From NCBI GenBank assembly GCA_019925105.1, contig JAHGAU010000009.1, positions 62,001-126,000 of the forward strand: a stretch of DNA of 64,000 nucleotides. Direction: 5' to 3'. This DNA is from Niebla homalea (lineage: Eukaryota > Ascomycota > Lecanoromycetes > Lecanorales > Ramalinaceae). Below are positions 58,601 to 64,000 of the stretch, piece after piece. The stretch's first letter is position 1; the number at the start of each line of letters is the position of its first letter. A model generated the notes under the pieces. The model was not told the origin of the DNA, did no database searches, and saw nothing but the letters and a program-made list of their open reading frames with translations. The position numbers and the translations under genes are program-made.

Positions 58601-59298
58601 TGATAAAGCCGCTATGCGCAACCTATTCTGTCACGCGGCCATCGTGATGAAATCTGGCGTGGCTTCTAGAAGCGGAGGAGCTATTCTCAGAAGTTCTGGA
58701 ATATGACTTGGGGGACCGCCACCCAACCACCGTGGAGACGAAAAACATACTAGGGCTAATTTACATGTGGCAAGGGCGATTGGATGAAGCAGAGATATTG
58801 CAGAGAGCGGTCGTTGCATCCTATACCTCAAACTTGTCTGGTGAGAATTGGATGACTCTTTTCAGCATGAAGCACATGGCAAGTATACTAGAGGCGCGAG
58901 GCGCCATCGGCGACGCAATTTCGTTATACAGGAGGATTTTCTTAATCAAGAAGAAAAGCTTGGGGTGAAGCATCCCGATACGTTATACAGCTGTCTACCT
59001 AGCCAAGGCCCTCTTCCCGAACAACGACGACGAAGATGCAGAGGACATACTTGTTCTAGAACTCTTAGAAACTTGTGACCATCTTGCTCTGTCAGAATCA
59101 CAAAATCTCCTTCATGGAATCTGGGATAGGCGTGATGATTTACCGGCAAGCTCGGAAGGCCACGCCAGAGTTCGACGTTTCATTGCTGTTTCATCCACAA
59201 ATGGAAATCTGATCAAGATATCCGCATGGCGGATTCGACCCTCTGGTTGTCCGAAGGTGAACTTTCGGCTCCCAAAACATCGGTCTAGGACGCAATGA
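55647..59298 (+). pseudogene. NLR pseudogene: SesA-like N-terminal domain, NB-ARC, TPR repeats
   Basis: Starts at ATG 55,647 (MSGAESLAVLSVIANVIAVA, then DAAHELPGFLRDAAAILPVI), a helical N-terminal domain like those on fungal NACHT/NB-ARC proteins. The P-loop GLGGAGKS lies at 56,372-56,395. Walker B (NWLIVFDEIDSI) is at about 56,602-56,640, with TTRDSR behind it. The downstream helical region runs to about 57,450. TPR units of the kinesin-light-chain type follow to about 59,000 (ALGKAHPMVMRARCNVADSL, RYLLGDLHPSTLHTMT, GDRHPTTVETKNILGLIYMW). The reading must change frame at about 55,890, 56,100-56,330, 56,463, 56,735, 57,040 and 57,095. TAA at 58,186 and further shifts break the TPR part. Small introns cannot explain adjacent shifts within continuous homology. 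Fungal NLRs of this design act in non-self recognition and cell death; this one is dead. Confidence 0.85.
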
Positions 59299-60367
59299 AC
59301 CCATTGGAGCTTTTGGAAATCAGCGGTCATCGGGTCATGCCGGCTTGAAGCGGCTTTGCCACTTTGCTCATCAAACGTCGATGGTTGGGAAAGCTGCTGA
59401 CGCGCTGTGCTAGTCGGATACTACTGACGGAAAAGAATGTTTTCTCTGGCGCAAAATATCTTGTGAGGCCTCTAATATCCCAGTAGACTGCGCAATATGT
59501 CAGAACAAAAGATATTGCTGAGACTTGCAAATCCGCAATACACTATGCTGCAGCCCCTGAGCTCCCTCCATCCTGTACGTCTTGATCTAACAAGGCGAAG
59601 TAAGATCTCGTAGTTCAAGCATTCCGATCATGTTGAGTAATGCTTCACGCTAAAGAGCCACGAAGTGGTCCGCGCCACGATTCAAGTAAGCTCTCATCTC
59701 AAAAACCTAGGGTTTGACCCGGCAAAAGATGTCATCCGGCCAGGATGGAGACATGGATTATGGTAGTCATTACTACCTTGGGCTACTAAAGTTATTCAGG
59801 GGCGAGTATTGCTGCATCAAGATCATCTGGTGTGTTTGGATGGTACATATCGAAACGGTTCTCTCATGAAACGGCGTCTCTGGATTCTCCAACACCGTGG
59901 CATTGAAAAATCTCCGCCCAATAATCACGTACCTACAGCAAAGTGAGTCTGAGAAGGCGCTACCAGGACGGGTGTGGAATCTCATTATCATCATCCACTC
60001 TATCAGGTTGATACCGCTTCAAGCACTACTTTGCAAAGAGATTCCGGAATGCCTGGAATTGATATGATGGTAGTAGAACGGACAACCTTCCGAGCCAACG
60101 CAAGTCCGTATACAGCAGATGTCTCAGTGGACCCCGCGATCCATCCATTGCGTGATGGTCGATCAACCGCAGTTTATACGCGCGAGACGCTCATCGGCCC
60201 GTTAACGCATTATCTAGCAAGCGACTTGTTTCATGAATGCTTCGGACGGAACTTGTGATTCCGCAATGGCCCGGTCCATATACCGAGAGAGAAGAAAACT
60301 GCAGACTGCCTGTTATCATCTCAGCTAAGCATTCCAGTATAATCCCTATCAGGTCAAATGTTCGATC
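59299..60367. other. 1.07 kb without a supported gene
   Basis: Short open stretches exist on both strands (for example 59,974-60,258 plus and 59,773-59,994 minus), but none has a recognisable product. It contains the promoter of the secreted-protein gene at its right end and may include the 3' debris of the NLR pseudogene. Confidence 0.45.
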
Positions 60368-61222
60368 ATGGGCCCCTCCATCCTCCCAATCTTATTTCTT
60401 TTCACCGCGGCGTGCCTTCCCAGACTCTCCACCGCCCTAACAGCGGCGGCAAACACCACCAATAACCTCTCTGATGTGAACGCCGCGCGAACAATCTGCG
60501 CCGGACCATGGGACATGACGCACCTCAACAACGGCCCTGTGCTGATGCAGAAGAGCGATTGCATCGCAGCCTTCCTGCTCGATTTCACGCAGACGTACAC
60601 GGTGTACCAAAGCCAAGGGATCGTGCACTTCTACGAGGGGGAAGAGGGACCGGCATCATCAAAACCAGGGCCTTTGGGTAGTGCTGGGGTGGGCAACGAC
60701 GAGGCGACGTTTCAGTTGCCGTGGAAGGTGAGGCATGGTATGTGTGTGGTTTTCCTCCTTCTCTTTCGCCACTCTTCTCGCAAACATCGGAAACCCCTGC
60801 TTCAAATCATTCTGTCCCCGCCGCTGAAAAGCTTCCACTACTTTTCCACCACACCACTAACCCCCGCCCCTCCTCCCCCCTTCCAACATCCAGGCTCCTG
60901 CACCATCATCACCACCATGCGCCACACCATCCCCCTACCAATCAACGGCCACTTCATGCGGACCATGATCCCCATGCCCAGAGGCCCCGCCTCGATGCAA
61001 GGCATGGACCAAGACCCGTTCGCGGAGCTGTACAATGGAGTCACTGTGCTGCTGGGCGCGTGCGTCTTGGAAGTGGCGCTGCCGCGAGCAGGCTTCGCGA
61101 TCGCGGGGATGGATCATCGGATCGGGATTTTGTTGGTGGGGACGGGATCGAGTGCTGATGCTGGGATTGGGGATTTGGAACGAGGGGGTGGAGCGGGTGG
61201 TGAGACTGTTGCGGTAGATTGA
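60368..61222 (+). CDS. Small secreted protein, unknown function (232 aa)
   Basis: Joins 60,368-60,737 and 60,894-61,222. The N-terminus is a clear signal peptide (MGPSILPILFLFTAACLPRL), with cleavage likely after Ala23. The 156-bp intron has donor GTATGT, branch CACTAAC and acceptor CCAG. It joins LPWKVRHG to SCTIITTMRHTIPLPING. Because 156 is a multiple of three and contains no stop, an unspliced 284-aa reading also exists. However, the intron part is low-complexity and the strong splice signals favour removal. The mature protein has four Cys (ICAGP, SDCIA, GSCTI, GACVLE), enough for two disulfides, and a Gly-rich C-terminal end. There is no GPI signal or known enzyme motif. It could be a structural or effector-type secreted protein, but that is only inference. 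Confidence 0.75.
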   Translation: MGPSILPILFLFTAACLPRLSTALTAAANTTNNLSDVNAARTICAGPWDMTHLNNGPVLMQKSDCIAAFLLDFTQTYTVYQSQGIVHFYEGEEGPASSKPGPLGSAGVGNDEATFQLPWKVRHGMCVVFLLLFRHSSRKHRKPLLQIILSPPLKSFHYFSTTPLTPAPPPPFQHPGSCTIITTMRHTIPLPINGHFMRTMIPMPRGPASMQGMDQDPFAELYNGVTVLLGACVLEVALPRAGFAIAGMDHRIGILLVGTGSSADAGIGDLERGGGAGGETVAVD

Positions 61223-61865
61223 TGATGTGAAAGGGGGCGTTGATCGGCACCTTGTAAAGGATGATTTAGAATACGCGACGGTCCTGGTAGGATCTCAGAG
61301 ATGATGGAAAATTGAGCGCCCTCACAGCGTTCTGCACTACATGCAAAAGCTGAGTTGGCAAAGCTATGCTGTCCTTGCATTGTTTTAAGAGATGGGTGCT
61401 AAATGTGGATGCCTTGCAGAAGCGACGATGGTGGCTTGACGGGGAGCCGGTCTCAAATCAGAGGACGAAGAAGGTATGAGAAGATGGTCGACAAAGGGAG
61501 ACTGAATGAGGAGGACTTGAGGCGGGCAAGGTATCCTGGGTGAGGATGCATCTGAATTATAGGCTGGAGACAAGGGCCGAGATGCGGGATAGACTGTCCT
61601 TGATGACATAGCCAAGGACATTTGTCGGTTGAGGATCATTTTTGTATGATCAGCTCTGGATTCACAGGAGGCTTTGTGGATATGGAAATATGTTGCTCAT
61701 TTGGGAATAGACGCTTCTTTACATCTAAAAGTAGTGGGCTTCCAAATTCTATCTGCCAATCTACCTGTCTGCCATGAAGGCATCACCGATCTTGATCATT
61801 ATCATCATCATCATCATCAACAACTATACTCAATTGAGAGTGATGCCCCTGCTAATTACAACATG
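61223..61865. other. Convergent 3' spacer with ATC microsatellite
   Basis: 643 bp between the stop of the secreted-protein gene and the stop of the minus-strand DUF7580-like gene. A TCA/ATC trinucleotide run lies at about 61,795-61,823. Otherwise nothing is recognised. Confidence 0.55.
61795..61823. repeat. (ATC)n trinucleotide microsatellite
   Basis: About nine near-perfect ATC/TCA units in the spacer downstream of the DUF7580-like gene. Confidence 0.8.
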
Positions 61866-63765
61866 TCACGTATTCAAGCTGTCGTTGATCTCCTGCAGCG
61901 GGAGAATGATGTCTTCAAAGAAGCTTTGCTGGACTTTTGTCTCTTCGAGGCTGAGCGGCGTGTGCAGAGTACTCAATTGGCCCTTGACACATCTCAGGAC
62001 GACCTCGGCATACTTATCGTGGTCACGATTCTTGATCTCATTTTGGTTCACTAGTCTGGTGGCAATGAAGAAGTTAGTCAGGCCTTCGATCTCGAGGTCA
62101 TCGGGTTTTTTGAGCTGGATGATTGGCACGCCGTATGAGATCTCGATCAAGGCGACTCCTAACGCAAACATCATTTGGTTGGCAATGCAATTGAACGCTT
62201 GGGCTTCCGGTTGGTGCTTTGTGTCGTACTTCTGGTCCGAGGCGTTTGGGAGGGCGACGGTCTTGGAAACATAAGGTGTAGTGACGAAAGATGAATTGTC
62301 ACGGTTGCTTAGGAAATGTATGTCATCTAGACACCACCGCTCTCTGAGCCAGGGGGTTTCATGCAGCTGCAAAACCGCTGAGGCGACAATGAGAGCCAAT
62401 TTGTATCTGCTACTGTTAGCTCTGTATAGGAGGCAAAGAGCAAATAGGGAGACTGAGGAAGCGCGCCTACTTTTCTTTTGGTCCCAGACCCGCTTGACCT
62501 TGTCGTCTGAGTACATCATGGAAGCATATGATCTCCTTTGCCGTCTGCTCGCTCAAGTTGGATGGTGCATGATAAAGATGGTGCTGGAAAGCGGTGTCGC
62601 CGAGGTATCCCAGACAGTCATTTTCTTTAGGAAGCTTAGTCAATGCTTTACAAAGCGCTTCTACTTTGGCAACTGAAGATGGCACGTCCGCTTTTAGGCC
62701 ACGTGAGAATTGTGGGGAGGGTGGGTTCGACACCTTTGGGTCGGCAAATGAAACGCGCTTGGTAGTTGTTGGTCGAGGCTTCGGCTCTAGTCGAGTTCTG
62801 CATGGCTTTCAGCTACGATGCAAATAGAGGGCGAACAACCCATACTGCGGGGTGCCTTGCGGCTTAGCGTGAATCTCCAGACTCCGCCAGACCCAAGGGA
62901 CCGATGAAGCGGCATCAAGATCAGAGGAATGATCAAAGGAGAAGAGAACGCCAAATTTAGTGTCGGTATTCTTATGAGCGTCATCGCCCCTGCGTGCATC
63001 CAGTCGAAGGCTTGCACGGTGTGGGTATGGGCAATCGCAGCACCAGCGTGTCTTCGTGCTGAGATTATCATAAAGTCTTCTCGCGTCATCCCTAATTTGA
63101 AGCCAAGATCCCATGTTTCGACGTTGCTCAATTGCAACACGTTTCGGTGCAAATGCAGTGCTTGATGTCGTAAACCGGTCGATCTGATTGATGGTCTTTC
63201 GTATGTCCTCCACCAGGTTCGTCAGAGCTGGAGTGTCGAAGCCAATCTTGATCTTCTGCCAGTTGTGACGAAAGAAATGCTGGCGCACGGTCTTGTCTGG
63301 AGACTTTGAGTTCGAGATCCAAGGGGGCTGAGTCAATGTTGAGTAAATGGACTATGCTGGAACCAGGGCCCCACTTACGAGCATCGTCTTCTCATCAAGA
63401 CCCAATTTACGTATGAAAAGCTTCATTTTCCTGGTCAGCATCCTTACGGACCGGGTATAAGCCTGATAGTCGGTGCCAAGGCGCTTCTGTAGCCGCCGAT
63501 CAAGGTCTTGGTCTTCCCATTTAGGGGACTCACCCTCAAGCAGATCGGCTGCTTGAGTATCAGATAGTATAGGCATGAGCAGCTCCTGGCATGAGTGCCT
63601 GAAGATAGCCTGGTCTAGGGTGAAGATGGTGACTAGATGGTCGATGACAGCCTCGTATTCCCACATATTTCTCATTGTTCGTATACCTTCGGCGTAGTGC
63701 TCAAGTCCGGAGATCAGGAGAGGGATTGAGCCTAGAACAATACCTACGACTTCAATGCCCGACAT
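61866..63765 (-). CDS. DUF7580-like fungal protein (583 aa, four exons)
   Basis: Complement of 61,866-62,421, 62,471-62,797, 62,846-63,327 and 63,379-63,765. Introns of 49, 48 and 51 bp all keep frame (phases 2, 2 and 0). Donors are GTAGGC, GTATGG and GTAAGT, and acceptors TACAG, TGCAG and CTCAG. The start is MSGIEVVGIVLGSIPLLISG at 63,765; an upstream in-frame GTG is not used. The N-terminal hydrophobic helix plus GLEHYAEGIRTMRNMWEYEA is the standard opening of a widespread Pezizomycotina family. The C-terminal part (RYKLALIVASAVLQLHETPW, PYVSKTVALPN, MFALGVALIEISYGVPI) resembles a degenerate kinase-like C-lobe as annotated in DUF7580 proteins, but lacks visible catalytic motifs. A basic, low-complexity linker (about residues 290-330) joins the halves. 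The function is unknown; the family often lies near HET and NLR genes, as here. Confidence 0.82.
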
Positions 63766-64000
63766 ATCGCAATGCAACCGACAAGGAGACTTGATCCCTA
63801 TCAATTGTGAAGGTTGCAACTCAGCCGCACTCACTAACCCCGCACTTGACTAAGCTCAATAAGGCTACATCCGTCAGGCCGTTAGTCGATCGTCTCTTGC
63901 CTTTCGAACCACCCAGTCGAGTGATCTACTCATCCACCGCTGGCCTGATCCAATACGCGATCGATTATGGGCGATACGAAAGGCTCCTCTAGGTCGCAGG
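63766..64000. other. Upstream region of the DUF7580-like gene
   Basis: 235 bp to the window end. It should contain the promoter of the minus-strand gene. A short plus-strand open stretch here has no support. Confidence 0.45.

Overview
The window reads as a filamentous ascomycete (Pezizomycotina) chromosome with two sharply different halves. Introns are short (48-156 bp), with GT...AG ends and often a CTRAC/CTNAY branch site. The genes belong to families typical of these fungi: HET domain, NB-ARC/TPR NLR, DUF7580-like and GT31-like. A+T-rich, TpA-rich transposon relics carry the expected marks of repeat-induced point mutation (RIP): CAG>TAG, TGG>TGA, and catalytic Asp codons turned to Asn. Nothing in the sequence identifies the species.

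Bases 1 to about 22,640 are a RIP-mutated nest of transposons with no intact gene. From left to right they hold: a plus-strand Ty3/gypsy chromovirus relic (RT, RNase H, integrase and chromodomain recognisable), split by a solo LTR with a perfect 5-bp target duplication; two minus-strand copies of one Tad1-like LINE (about 5.76 kb each from ORF1 ATG to tail), the first interrupted by a 410-bp hAT-type MITE with an 8-bp target duplication; a third LINE gag relic; and two short related LTR elements (1.40 and 2.03 kb) that both sit between GTTAA duplications. The AT-rich block ends abruptly near 22,640.

From 22,640 onward the base composition is normal and genes are dense. In order: an alpha/beta hydrolase; a 4-kb graveyard of decayed genes including a GMC oxidoreductase pseudogene; an unknown two-exon gene; a GT31/DUF604-like glycosyltransferase; a DJ-1/PfpI gene broken by one base in a G run; a DAL5-type MFS transporter; a membrane-anchored HET protein; an EDEM-type GH47 mannosidase; the cytosolic Phe-tRNA synthetase alpha subunit FRS2 (seven exons resolved); a multi-pass membrane protein; a Cdc1/Ted1-type metallophosphoesterase; a second HET protein; a decayed NLR pseudogene; a small secreted protein; and a four-exon DUF7580-like protein.

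Housekeeping genes of the ER and GPI/glycan quality-control type (GH47, Cdc1/Ted1-like, GT31-like) and FRS2 are mixed with genes usually tied to fungal non-self recognition (two HET genes, one NLR, DUF7580-like). The segment is best read as an accessory, fast-evolving flank of a core region, next to a heterochromatin-like AT block. I found no CRISPR array, rRNA or convincing tRNA. Splice sites were assigned by reading frame continuity and need transcript support.
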